Shown: positions 1 through 6,880 of the stretch, piece after piece
Numbering within the stretch: position 1 is the stretch's first letter
Layout: each line of letters starts with the position of its first letter
NCBI GenBank assembly: GCA_046729855.1
Contig: JBKPHM010000120.1
Coordinates: 1-13,867, forward strand
DNA: 13,867 nucleotides
DNA from: DATHSY01 sp046729855
GTDB taxonomy: Bacteria > Actinomycetota > UBA4738 > HRBIN12
Direction: 5' to 3'
Program-made: the position numbers and the translations under genes
Notes under the pieces: model-generated
What the model saw: only the letters and a program-made list of their open reading frames with translations
The model's database searches: none
What the model was told of the DNA's origin: nothing

Positions 1-65
1 AGGTGGAACTGTGTAAAGCATCAGCCGGAGCCGATCCGGAAAGCATCTGCCGAAGTCGCACAAGA

Positions 66-196
66 GACTCCACGAATTCTCTCCGATTTCTCCTCGTGCA
101 CCCAACTGGACAGTACTCGAAAAAATATCCGCAGGTAGAGGGGCGCGTGCTCCGTCTCAGCGCTCGCCACGCGAAGCTTCGACGCTTCGGTTACCG
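66..196 (+). repeat. Direct repeat copy 1, possible coding fragment
   Basis: Left copy of a ~130 bp repeat; the right copy is at 1627-1755. Over 99-200 versus 1651-1752 the two differ at 17 of 102 positions when read in the plus frame starting CAC CCA ACT. Eleven of these are third codon positions. The left copy also has three extra codons (87-95, TTTCTCCTC) relative to the right copy, which keeps the frame. The shared peptide runs RDST.S.R, VHPTGQ.SKK.PQV.G and VLRLS.RHAKLRR.GYR. In this copy the frame ends at TGA 216-218. I do not recognise the peptide. It could be the C-terminal piece of a broken gene family or a small protein; no convincing start or ribosome site is visible. Confidence 0.7.
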
Positions 197-288
197 GAAT
201 GCTGGCGCCACGAGCTGATGCGGTGCTCGTCCACGAGACGAAGGAAGGATCCGCGCGGTCTCGGACTCCGACATCTTCTGTCGCTCCT

Positions 289-1419
289 CTACGTGAGCCT
301 GATCGTTGTCTCGAGATCCCGATCGAGGATGGACGATAGCCTCGCGACCTCCGTCTCCAGGGCACTTCGCGGCAACCTGCCGGCCTCCGTGAACCAGGCG
401 AGCCGAACTCGATCGCCATCCAACTCCCACGTGCCGCACACAACGCCACCAGCCACGACGACCGGTGAGATCCAGCCGGCCTGCCTGCTCACCTCTCCCC
501 GCCGCGCCGATGGAACCACGCGCTGGTCCGCAGTACCGGGGCCAAGCACGTACTGGTCGAAGCCGGGGAGGAGCCGCACCGCTTTGGTGCCCCTCGCCGA
601 GGCCAGCTCGTCGAGGTCCTGGGCGAGAACGAAGGCGCGTTCTCCATCCACCTCGATCTCCGCCACCCGGTCACCGAGGGCGACGAACGACGTCCGAAGC
701 TGTCGCTTGCCGAACCAGCCACCAGTCAGCCAGTTCCCGAATGCATCGATGGTCGCCGGCCCGTACGCACCGAGGTAGGCAGCGATAGCCACCGGCGCCG
801 CCACCTCCGGATCGGCCACCCCGGCCCAGCGAGAGCTGACGTCTTCCGGGCGAGCGAACGTGACGCGCCCGTCCCTGCTTGGTCCAAAGCACAGGTCTCC
901 TTGCCAGGCGAGGGGCTTTAGGAGCGTACCCCAGCTCGACCGGAGGAGATCTTCGGCGAGACGCCCCAGCCCGAGTTGGGTACTGACGGCAGCGCCCAGC
1001 TCTTCCCGGGTTAGGGGCTTCTCCGCGAGCGCCTCGCGTACCACGTGCCGGAGGGCATCCATCGCTCCCATCCACTCCTTCGCCGTCATCCCGAAGTAGC
1101 GCTGCCAGCTGGGGCGCTCCCACGCGCGCCCTGCGGCCATCAGGGACAGGAACGCTCCCGCACCCTTGGGAGTGAGCAGATGGAGCGCGCCTCGCATCGC
1201 CCAGGTCTTGATGAGGCGACCGGCCGAAAGCTCGCGGTCGACCTCGCCCGGGCGGGAGGTCTCGCGCCTGAGACGGATCGCGAGCTCCGCCGACGAGGCA
1301 ACCTGCGCCTGGACGCCGCACAGGCGACGGACCACCCCGGCGACGGGCAACCTTCCGATCGGATGCAGCAGCTGTCGATGCATCCGCCACGCGAGCGCTT
1401 GGCGCAAGGTGATCTTCAC
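289..1419 (-). CDS. AlkZ/YcaQ-like winged-helix DNA glycosylase (HTH_42 family)
   Basis: 376 aa protein of the winged-helix family PF06224. Its characterised members are AlkZ of Streptomyces sahachiroi, which unhooks azinomycin crosslinks, and E. coli YcaQ/AlkX. The catalytic element of the AlkZ branch is a Gln-x-Gln pair; here Q37-A38-Q39 lies in the segment GVQAQVASS, whereas YcaQ-type members carry QxD. Further family-like segments are the N-terminal LRQALAWRMHRQLL, KTWAMRGALHLL (about 71-82) and, near the C-terminus, LLPGFDQYVLG. The start is a GTG at 1417-1419 with no strong ribosome site. It places the first helix where the family begins; an ATG 12 codons downstream is the alternative. 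The length is normal. The gene stands alone between the two copies of the direct repeat. A DNA-lesion glycosylase role is family inference; the substrate is unknown. Confidence 0.85.
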   Translation of the reverse strand: MKITLRQALAWRMHRQLLHPIGRLPVAGVVRRLCGVQAQVASSAELAIRLRRETSRPGEVDRELSAGRLIKTWAMRGALHLLTPKGAGAFLSLMAAGRAWERPSWQRYFGMTAKEWMGAMDALRHVVREALAEKPLTREELGAAVSTQLGLGRLAEDLLRSSWGTLLKPLAWQGDLCFGPSRDGRVTFARPEDVSSRWAGVADPEVAAPVAIAAYLGAYGPATIDAFGNWLTGGWFGKRQLRTSFVALGDRVAEIEVDGERAFVLAQDLDELASARGTKAVRLLPGFDQYVLGPGTADQRVVPSARRGEVSRQAGWISPVVVAGGVVCGTWELDGDRVRLAWFTEAGRLPRSALETEVARLSSILDRDLETTIRLT

Positions 1420-1576
1420 AGCCGTGCGGCGAGCCTACCGTGGCGAGCTGGCTCGATCGCTCCCGCGCCGCCGACCATGACCACGCAGTCGCGAACCGTC
1501 CCAATCCCACCTGGGGGTGCTCGTGACGGAGACCCGCTGGTCCGTCGGAGATGCGGTTCATCCGCCGGATCGCCAC

Positions 1577-1606
1577 GCGAGGAGGAGCGAGGAGGAGCGA
1601 GGAGGA
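1577..1606. repeat. 10-bp tandem repeat, three copies
   Basis: Three perfect head-to-tail copies of GCGAGGAGGA (1577-1606), followed by a degenerate GAGAA. The unit is a polypurine run on the plus strand. It lies between the glycosylase gene start and the right-hand direct repeat, in DNA without a convincing gene. It may be a slippage product; no function can be assigned. Confidence 0.85.
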
Positions 1607-1626
1607 GAGAACGGGGAGCCGGAAGG

Positions 1627-1755
1627 GACTCCACGATTTCTCCCCGAGTGCACCCAACTGGACAGAAGTCGAAAAAATGTCCGCAGGTAGATGGGCATGT
1701 GCTCCGTCTGAGCGGTCGTCACGCCAAGCTTCGTCGGGAGGGATACCGGAAACAG
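1627..1755 (+). repeat. Direct repeat copy 2, possible coding fragment
   Basis: Right copy of the repeat at 66-196, about 83% identical over the 102 bp compared. Six of the differences are silent in the plus frame (CTC/CTG, CGC/CGT, GCG/GCC, CGA/CGT, CGC/CGG, GGT/GGA). The peptide ends RHAKLRREGYRKQ with TAG at 1756-1758. The frame is open upstream as far as 1045, but that stretch is antisense to the glycosylase gene, so the length is uninformative. An in-frame ATG at 1477-1479 would give a ~93 aa protein, but nothing upstream of the repeat is shared with copy 1. Homology between the copies stops at about the peptide end on the 3' side. Confidence 0.7.
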
Positions 1756-2024
1756 TAGCGGGACGCCGACCTGATCGGCCTTCCCTATCCCGCGGTTCAG
1801 ATCGACGACGCATGCCAACACCCCGGCGGAGTCGCGGCCGTGAACCGGCAGGCGAGTATCCGGCAGCTCGGCTCGATCGCCTTCCCTCCCCGATGGCTCC
1901 ACGATCTCTCCCCGCTCGGGCGGTGAGGCGGGACGCCTCCCTCCCGCAGGATCTCGCACTCGTCTCCGACGGGATTCGGGTGCCGATGCCTTTGAACGCC
2001 GACTTGACCGCGTGCTCCAAGTGG
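1756..2024. other. Intergenic stretch without a recognised gene
   Basis: With 1420-1626 this makes about 600 bp between the glycosylase start and the lipoprotein stop. Apart from the tandem repeat and repeat copy 2, I see no coding family, RNA gene or clear terminator. A short stretch at about 1889-1910 (TCCACGATCTCTCCCC) resembles the 5' edge of the direct repeat and may be a third, very decayed edge. Confidence 0.5.
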
Positions 2025-3053
2025 TCACGGCGAGCGGAACGAGGCGATTCGGTCCCAAGTGCTCCCGCTGTTGGTGGAGACGTGCAGAACCATGTTTCGT
2101 CGATCGATGAGCGCGAATCCCAGCCGCTCATCAACTCGCCAGACGTCGGCCCCGAAATCGATCTCGGGCTCCTGGAACGCCCGGTTGGACTGCCACGTGG
2201 CGCCGCCGTCGGCGGTCGACAGGAACGTCCCCCTCGACTCCACGAGCCACCCGGCGCCGTCCGGCAGGAAGGAGACCGCCTCCACGTACCCGTAGCCGCC
2301 CAGACCCTGACCGATCGAGAGGCGCGGCTCGTCGGGCCGAACCACGGTGCGGGGAGCCCATGAGGAGCCTCCATCCCGCGTCTCGAAGATGCCTTTCAGC
2401 TCCTGGCCGGCGCCCGCTCCCCAGGAGCACGCGAGCCAGCCGATCCCGCGACCGTTCCATGGGAAGGAGATGTCGACGATCTCGCCGTCCGAGCAGGGGT
2501 CCTTCGTCTGCGTCCACGCCGTGCCGTCCCACTTGACAAGGTTCCCGCCGAAATCCGAGACCGCCCATCCCAGCCCCGTCGTCGTGAACACGGCGGCGGC
2601 AAGTCCCTCGCTGCCGGAGAGCACTCGCCAGGAGTCTCCGCCGTCGCCGGACGCGATGATCCGTGGATGGCGCGTGCCCACAGTCGCCCAGGCCCGGCCG
2701 TCGGAGCCGACGATGAGGTCGTCCACCTGGGCGGCTCCGCGGTAGGCGAGTCGCCACGTGCGACCTCCATCGCGCGTGACTGCCACGGCGCCGATGGAGC
2801 GGCTGCACCCGGCACACTCGAAGACCCTGCCGGCGAGGAGGCCGTGCTCCCGACTCCAGAACGCCACCGAGATTGGCCAGAACCCGGGCGACACCGGGTT
2901 GTGCGGATCGACCACGGCGTGCTCGGTTGGGCGAGGAGACGTGTTACCGGAGTCGGGAAGGCCGGTTTGGGAGGTCCCTGGCACGGAGTGCGGCTCGCTT
3001 GTACACGCCACCACGACCGCGACCAGCAGGAAACCGCCAACGATGCGTCGCAT
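2025..3053 (-). CDS. Asp-box/BNR (YCF48-like) beta-propeller lipoprotein
   Basis: About 342 aa predicted exported lipoprotein. The N-terminus is MRRIVGGFLLVAVVVAC: a basic start, a hydrophobic core and a lipobox VVAC placing the lipidated Cys at residue 17, followed by a Ser/Thr/Pro-rich linker. The mature part contains five spaced Asp-box units of the S/T-x-D/N-x-G-x-x-W type (TRDGGRTW, SGDGGDSW, TRDGGSSW, TADGGATW, STNSGSTW), as in BNR/sialidase-type propellers and YCF48/HCF136-like proteins. No sialidase catalytic set is evident, so an enzymatic role is not claimed. The start is taken as ATG 3051-3053, because GGAG sits six bases upstream; a GTG one codon earlier is also possible. It probably sits on the outer face of the membrane; ligand unknown. 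Confidence 0.85.
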   Translation of the reverse strand: MRRIVGGFLLVAVVVACTSEPHSVPGTSQTGLPDSGNTSPRPTEHAVVDPHNPVSPGFWPISVAFWSREHGLLAGRVFECAGCSRSIGAVAVTRDGGRTWRLAYRGAAQVDDLIVGSDGRAWATVGTRHPRIIASGDGGDSWRVLSGSEGLAAAVFTTTGLGWAVSDFGGNLVKWDGTAWTQTKDPCSDGEIVDISFPWNGRGIGWLACSWGAGAGQELKGIFETRDGGSSWAPRTVVRPDEPRLSIGQGLGGYGYVEAVSFLPDGAGWLVESRGTFLSTADGGATWQSNRAFQEPEIDFGADVWRVDERLGFALIDRRNMVLHVSTNSGSTWDRIASFRSP

Positions 3054-3155
3054 CACCTACTCCTCGGCCACGGGAGTTCTGATGCAGCACGATAGTCGCC
3101 GCCGGGCCAATCGGCCGCTCGCTCGCCCTGCATCGGACACGGGTTCTTATCGTGA

Positions 3156-3599
3156 TCAAGAAACGCAGTGGAGCTCTCCCAAGGGGATGGCGTTCTGCGT
3201 CGTGGCGACCCACAGCGCGACGGCAAGGGCGATACCGAACGCTCCGATGCCCCAAGACCTGATCGACCGGGGCGTCGGCAGGAAGGCGGTGATCGCGCCG
3301 ACCACGGCGAGAGCGGGAGGGATGGCTCGCGCGAGCAACGTGAAGTCCCCGCACACGTCCGTGAGTCCGGGGATTCCCCGCAGCGTGCGGTACCAATAGG
3401 CGCTGTTGCGGGTGTCGATCGGAGGTTCCGCCGAACCAAGCCACGTGAGGCCGACCGCGATTGCGAAGAGCAATGCGGCCACCAGGAGCCACCCGGCGCT
3501 GCGGTGTGGAGCCTCCTGATCCTCCACCAATTCCACCCGACTCCCGCGTGGTGAGCTCACGCCGCTTGGTAATGGTCTTTTCGACGTGCCGCCGAGCAA
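3156..3599 (-). CDS. Small membrane protein, three predicted helices, unknown function
   Basis: Up to 147 aa. Three hydrophobic segments are clear: about 36-54 (WLLVAALLFAIAVGLTWLG), 91-107 (AIPPALAVVGAITAFLP) and 116-133 (GIGAFGIALAVALWVA). A polar loop of about 35 residues lies between the first and second, containing RNSAYWYRTLRGIPG and a Cys; a second Cys is near the C-terminus (ELHCVS), so a disulfide is conceivable. The start is uncertain: TTG at 3599 gives the full length, while GTG codons at 3560 or 3536 are plausible, the latter with GGGAG just upstream. It follows the lipoprotein gene by about 100 bp on the same strand and may or may not be co-transcribed with it. I do not recognise the family. 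Confidence 0.7.
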   Translation of the reverse strand: MLGGTSKRPLPSGVSSPRGSRVELVEDQEAPHRSAGWLLVAALLFAIAVGLTWLGSAEPPIDTRNSAYWYRTLRGIPGLTDVCGDFTLLARAIPPALAVVGAITAFLPTPRSIRSWGIGAFGIALAVALWVATTQNAIPLGELHCVS

Positions 3600-3747
3600 G
3601 CGAGTTCCCCAGACGGCGCGGGGCCGATGTTATGACCGATTGCGGTGGGCCGGTCGCCCTCGCCCTCGACGACCATTGGCCATCTCGCCATGTGCCGAAT
3701 CGTGTTCCTCAAGCCCTGCCGTGCCCCACCCTTGTCGGATTCGGACT
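3600..3747. other. Intergenic DNA between membrane protein and insertion sequence
   Basis: About 150 bp upstream of the membrane-protein gene, joined in the pre-insertion state to 5148 and beyond. It probably holds that gene's promoter, but no confident -10/-35 pair is visible. Confidence 0.4.
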
Positions 3748-3755
3748 CAGCGGGC
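3748..3755. repeat. Target-site duplication, left copy (8 bp)
   Basis: CAGCGGGC here is repeated exactly at 5140-5147. The two copies abut the insertion sequence at mirror-image distances: each lies 6 bp outside the shared GTCCC core of the terminal inverted repeats. Eight to nine bp is the size expected for IS256-family insertion. Confidence 0.7.
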
Positions 3756-5139
3756 GGCCGCGTCCCGGCAAGTAGTGGAAGTAGCTCCCCAATCCTCACC
3801 ACCTGACGCTCGTTAGATCACCGCGGCGAGCAGCTCGTTCACCTCACCTCCCTCCGGCTCGTCGATCGCCTTCATAGACTCCGAGCTGAAGTACCGTCGG
3901 TCGCCCGTCGCCCACTCGTCATCCTGTTCCGCGGCGAGCATGCCGACGAGCCGGACAAGTGAGCGCTCGTTCGGGAAGATCCCCACGACAGCGGTGCGTC
4001 GCTTGACCTCCTTGTGCAGACGCTCGATCGGGTTCGTGGAGTGCAGCCTGCGTTGGTGTGGCTCGGGGAAGTGGAAGTGGGCCAGCACATCCTCGGCGGC
4101 CTCGCGGAGTAGCTCGGCGGCCTTGGGGAAGCGCGTCTCGAGCCCGTCGGCGACACGATGGAGCTGGGCCATCGCCGATGCGTGGTCGGGTTGCGCGAAC
4201 ACCGTGCGGACGAACGAGGCGACCATCTGCTGAGCGGATCGGGGAACGAGCGCCAGCAGGTTGCGCATCAGATGGACCCTGCACCGTTGCCAACTCGTGC
4301 CGACCAGGACGGTCTCGATCGCCTTGCGCAGACCCGCGTGAGCGTCGGAGATCACGAGGCGAACGCCACCAAGGCCGCGAGCGACGAGCGAACGCAGGAA
4401 CTGAGTCCAGAACCCCTCGTCCTCGCTGATGCCCACGTCCACGCCCAGGATGTGCCGCTCTCCCTGCTCGGAGACCCCGATCGCGACGACGGTCGCGAGC
4501 GAGACCACCCGGCCGTCGCGCCTGACCTTGTGGAAGGTCGCGTCGAGCCACACGTACGGGTGGGGCTCTTCGATCGGACGCTCGAGGAACGCCTTGACCT
4601 CGGCGTCGAGCTCGGCGCAGATCCTCGAGACCTCGCTCCGGGAGACGCCGTCCATCCCGAGCGCCCGGACCAGATCGTCCACCTTCCGGGTGGAGATGCC
4701 CTTCACGTAGGCCTCCTGGATCACCGACACGAGCGCGCGCTCGGCCCGCCGGCGAGGCTCGAGCAGACCGGGGAAGTAGGTCCCTGGCGCGATCTTCGGC
4801 ACGCGCAGCTCGATGGTGCCGACGCGGGTGTCCCAGGTCCGGGTCCGGTAACCGTTACGGTGCGCGGTGCGCTCGGGCGATCGCTCGTGAAGGCCTGCGC
4901 CGATCTGCGTGGAGACCTCCGCGTCCATGATCGCCTGAGCGAGTACCCTCACGCCTTCACGCAGCACGTCGAGGTCGTCGTCCTCCAAGAGCTTGCCGAC
5001 GAAGCTTGCGAAGTCCATCCTGGGTTTGGCCATCTCCCTCCTCCTCCGACGTTCGGCAGACATCGGTGAGGATGGGTGATGGCCCTTCTCGTTACGAGGA
5101 CCTCAGAGAGGAAGTTCCACCACTTCTTGGGACGTTAAC
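3756..5139 (-). mobile_element. IS256-family insertion sequence, complete (~1384 bp)
   Basis: The element consists of one transposase gene and short flanks ending in imperfect terminal inverted repeats. The left end (3762-3789) begins GTCCCGGCAAGTAGTGGAAG. The reverse complement of the right end (5106-5133) begins GTCCCAAGAAGTGGTGGAAC. About 20 of 28 positions agree; the outermost 6 bp are poorly matched (GGCCGC versus GTTAAC). An exact 8-bp direct duplication borders both ends. Length and organisation fit the family. It inserted into the gap between the nuclease-like gene and the membrane-protein gene, so neither reading frame is interrupted. Confidence 0.8.
3813..5033 (-). CDS. IS256-family (Mutator-type) DDE transposase
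   Basis: 406 aa transposase, normal length for the family. Numbering from the preferred start, the catalytic triad is D164 (VWLDATFHKV), D230 (VISDAHAG) and E337 (TNPIERLHKEVKRR). The family's W-x-x-C-x-x-H segment is present as WQRCRVHLMRN. The N-terminal part carries the usual LLEDDDLDVLREGVRVL and GYRTRTWDTRVGT segments. The ATG at 5031-5033 is preferred because a purine run (GGAGGAGGAGGGAG) lies directly upstream; an ATG ten codons earlier (5063) is in frame but puts that run inside the gene. No frameshift or stop is seen, so the enzyme looks functional. It would catalyse cut-and-paste or copy-out movement of this element. Confidence 0.95.
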   Translation of the reverse strand: MAKPRMDFASFVGKLLEDDDLDVLREGVRVLAQAIMDAEVSTQIGAGLHERSPERTAHRNGYRTRTWDTRVGTIELRVPKIAPGTYFPGLLEPRRRAERALVSVIQEAYVKGISTRKVDDLVRALGMDGVSRSEVSRICAELDAEVKAFLERPIEEPHPYVWLDATFHKVRRDGRVVSLATVVAIGVSEQGERHILGVDVGISEDEGFWTQFLRSLVARGLGGVRLVISDAHAGLRKAIETVLVGTSWQRCRVHLMRNLLALVPRSAQQMVASFVRTVFAQPDHASAMAQLHRVADGLETRFPKAAELLREAAEDVLAHFHFPEPHQRRLHSTNPIERLHKEVKRRTAVVGIFPNERSLVRLVGMLAAEQDDEWATGDRRYFSSESMKAIDEPEGGEVNELLAAVI

Positions 5140-5147
5140 CAGCGGGC
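5140..5147. repeat. Target-site duplication, right copy (8 bp)
   Basis: CAGCGGGC, identical to 3748-3755, directly after the right end of the IS256 element and 12 bp from the stop of the neighbouring nuclease-like gene. Confidence 0.7.
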
Positions 5148-5158
5148 CGCCCTTAGCT

Positions 5159-6424
5159 TCACGTCGGAATGTTGAAGCAGAGCACTGTCAGGAGGATCTG
5201 GCGATCGGGGTCGTCGCGGTGATGCAGAGAGAAGCGAAATCGGGTCTCCGACTGGATGGGCTCCTCGCGGATGAAGTTGGCGTGCCTTCTGACGATCTCT
5301 GGGACCTGCTTGAGGACCGAGCTGAAGCTCTTCGTCTGGTTAAACAGGATGATGGCTGTCTTCGTATCACGCCATGAGAGGTAGCCGAGGAGCTGGTCGA
5401 CCGCCTTGGTCAGCGAGGTAGGGCCCTTCCAGAACTTGCACTCAGCGATGAACAGGTTCCTGCCTTCATGGCGGATCAGGATGTCGGTCTTGCCTTCGTA
5501 GTTGAAGGTTTCCCCGGTCGCCTGTCCCTCGTATTGCCCGTTGAGCTGAACGAGGAAGTGCTGCCGGAGGTCTTCCTCGCTCATCGAAGCGAAGGCGTGT
5601 GGACTCCGCTCGATGACCGCGACCATGTTCTCGATGATCGACAGAATCTCCTCATACTGGGCCATCGCGAGCTCGGGCTCCGGCGCTTGGGCGGCGCTGC
5701 CGGGGGATGGGGTCGGAAAGGGAGGCCTCTTGCGGGCTGCGGGGACCACGTAGGTGGGAGTTGCATCTTCTCTGCGTCGCAGGGGGAAACCAAGGTCGGA
5801 CACGACTCCCTTGTCCCGAAGCGCCTTCTCGCGACGCGCCTCGATCCGGCCCTTCGCCTTAGCTCGGATGCCGGCGTTGAAGGGCTCGACGTCCTTGGCG
5901 ACCCACCCAAGGTGCTGTCGGATACCGGAGAGCTGTCGATCGAACTCGGCGCGGGCGCCCTCAGCCTCGAGACTGGGGCGACGAACAACGATGAGCAGTT
6001 CGTTGGTCCCGACGATCGCCCGAGGGGCCATCGAGCTTCGAGTTGAGGCGGCGCAGTAGAAGAGGTTCGTGTCGCCCTCGAGCGGAACGAAGAAAGTGAC
6101 TTCGGTCCCAGTGACATAGAAGGGGCGACTCCGATCTCGGATCACCCGCCCTGAGTCCTGGCTGACGTCGATCTGCGTCTCCCGCTGATCGACCGTTACA
6201 GCCGATTCGTCGAGGCGCGGGAGGTCGACCCGATACTCCGCCTCGAAGTAGTCACAGAGCTGCTCGACGTCGATGCCGAGGAGCTCGTTCTGGTCGATCG
6301 CGTCGATCTTGCTGAACATCTCGGCCTCATGAGCCTCGAGAACCGCCCGGAGGTCGTGCTTAACGAACAGGACCTCGTCTTCCCGTGTCATGGCGGTGGT
6401 CATGCTACGGAGGAGGAGCGACAT
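5159..6424 (-). CDS. PD-(D/E)XK nuclease-like protein with unknown N-terminal half
   Basis: Up to 421 aa. The C-terminal third shows a classic PD-(D/E)XK core: D314 in GKTDILI, then E328 and K330 in FIAECKFWKG, preceded by a helix containing DLRQHFLVQLN. It is followed by DQLLGYLSWRDTKTAIILFN, the usual helix-strand continuation of restriction-endonuclease folds. A Pro/Ala-rich linker lies around 235-255. Residues 1 to about 230 form a separate domain that I do not recognise. The start is uncertain: ATGs occur at codons 1, 8 and 12, none with a good ribosome site, and the third (6389-6391, MTREDEVLF) gives the cleanest N-terminus. It has no modification or helicase partner next to it. A DNA-cleaving, possibly defensive role is inference from the fold motif alone. 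The IS256 element sits just beyond its stop codon. Confidence 0.75.
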   Translation of the reverse strand: MSLLLRSMTTAMTREDEVLFVKHDLRAVLEAHEAEMFSKIDAIDQNELLGIDVEQLCDYFEAEYRVDLPRLDESAVTVDQRETQIDVSQDSGRVIRDRSRPFYVTGTEVTFFVPLEGDTNLFYCAASTRSSMAPRAIVGTNELLIVVRRPSLEAEGARAEFDRQLSGIRQHLGWVAKDVEPFNAGIRAKAKGRIEARREKALRDKGVVSDLGFPLRRREDATPTYVVPAARKRPPFPTPSPGSAAQAPEPELAMAQYEEILSIIENMVAVIERSPHAFASMSEEDLRQHFLVQLNGQYEGQATGETFNYEGKTDILIRHEGRNLFIAECKFWKGPTSLTKAVDQLLGYLSWRDTKTAIILFNQTKSFSSVLKQVPEIVRRHANFIREEPIQSETRFRFSLHHRDDPDRQILLTVLCFNIPT

Positions 6425-6483
6425 GGACAGCTATCCGAGTCGTGGATCTCACGACGCGCGTTTCCCCGTCGTTGTTGCGTGGG

Positions 6484-6723
6484 ATGCGCGAACACGAAGG
6501 AGCCACCCACCGACGAGGAGGGCGGCCAAGAGCCGGTCCGATTCGGCTGCTCCCTGCGCGGGTCGTGCCGATGACGGCCGCTGAGCGCGAGACTGCGGTG
6601 CAGACCCTGGCTGTGCTCCTCCGCGCCTGGTTGCAGGATCCCCAGGGAGGAGCTACTCGCCGAGAGCCCGAGAAGCGCTCGAGCAGGCGCGCTGTTGCCA
6701 AGCATCGCCGCCCGAGCGCCTGA
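6484..6723 (+). CDS. Small hypothetical protein, uncertain
   Basis: 79 aa from ATG 6484-6486, or 50 aa from ATG 6571-6573 (MTAAERETAVQTLAVLLRAW). The segment from RLLPARVVPMT onward reads like a short amphipathic helical protein; the rest is Arg/Ser-rich and low in information. A very good ribosome site (GGAGGAGGAG) precedes an ATG at 6423-6425, but that ATG is in another frame which stops at 6584, overlapping the later ATG. Either a small coupled pair or a frameshifted gene is therefore possible. It lies divergently from the nuclease-like gene and just before the degenerate tRNA. No function is proposed. Confidence 0.35.
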   Translation: MREHEGATHRRGGRPRAGPIRLLPARVVPMTAAERETAVQTLAVLLRAWLQDPQGGATRREPEKRSSRRAVAKHRRPSA

Positions 6724-6786
6724 ACCGAATGGACCACGAATCACATGCACGTTTTTCAACCACCGTAAACAACATCGATGTGTTTC

Positions 6787-6796
6787 CGCAGGTCAG
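6787..6796. repeat. Inverted repeat arm next to tRNA 3' end
   Basis: CGCAGGTCAG here is the exact reverse complement of 6866-6875, which lies inside the 5' part of the tRNA-like sequence. The two arms bracket the conserved tRNA 3' half. They may be recombinase arm or core sites, or a fold that competes with the tRNA; this is inference. Confidence 0.6.
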
Positions 6797-6801
6797 AGCG
6801 T

Positions 6802-6880
6802 TGGTGCCCCCGGCAGGAATCGAACCTGCGACACGCGGTTTAGGAATTCGATTCGCTCCTATGCGCTGACCTGCGAGGAC
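6802..6880 (-). tRNA. Degenerate tRNA-Arg(CCU), possible attachment site
   Basis: Read on the minus strand, the last 45 nt are a perfect tRNA 3' half: loop TTCCTAA (anticodon CCT), 3' stem strand ACCGC, variable GTGTC, T-arm GCAGG-TTCGATT-CCTGC, acceptor CGGGGGC, discriminator A and encoded CCA (6802-6804). The 5' half is decayed. GTCCTCG can still pair with the acceptor (two G-U pairs) and AGGTCAGCGCATAGGAGCG resembles a D-arm, but there is a D-stem mismatch. The 5' side of the anticodon stem is two bases too long and cannot pair with ACCGC. Total length is 79 nt against an expected 76. It is probably non-functional. A perfect 3' half next to a ruined 5' half is the usual signature of tRNA-targeted integration. 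No integrase gene is nearby. Confidence 0.6.

Noticed and set aside
99..218. Direct repeats as integron attC sites (ACCCAAC fits RYYYAAC)
   Set aside because: No matching GTTRRRY at the proper distance on either strand, no long palindrome, and no integron integrase; third-position bias argues for coding.
671..2374. Long open frame on the minus strand (567 codons)
   Set aside because: It overlaps the glycosylase and lipoprotein genes in another frame, has Arg/Pro/Ser-rich low-information sequence and no domain; typical shadow in high-GC DNA.
4158..5069. 303-codon plus-strand frame opposite the transposase
   Set aside because: Mirror of the transposase codons with no motif; the opposite strand has a complete DDE transposase.
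6772..6781. Palindrome ACATCGATGT as an operator
   Set aside because: A single 10-bp palindrome next to the tRNA remnant, with no promoter or regulator gene to support it.
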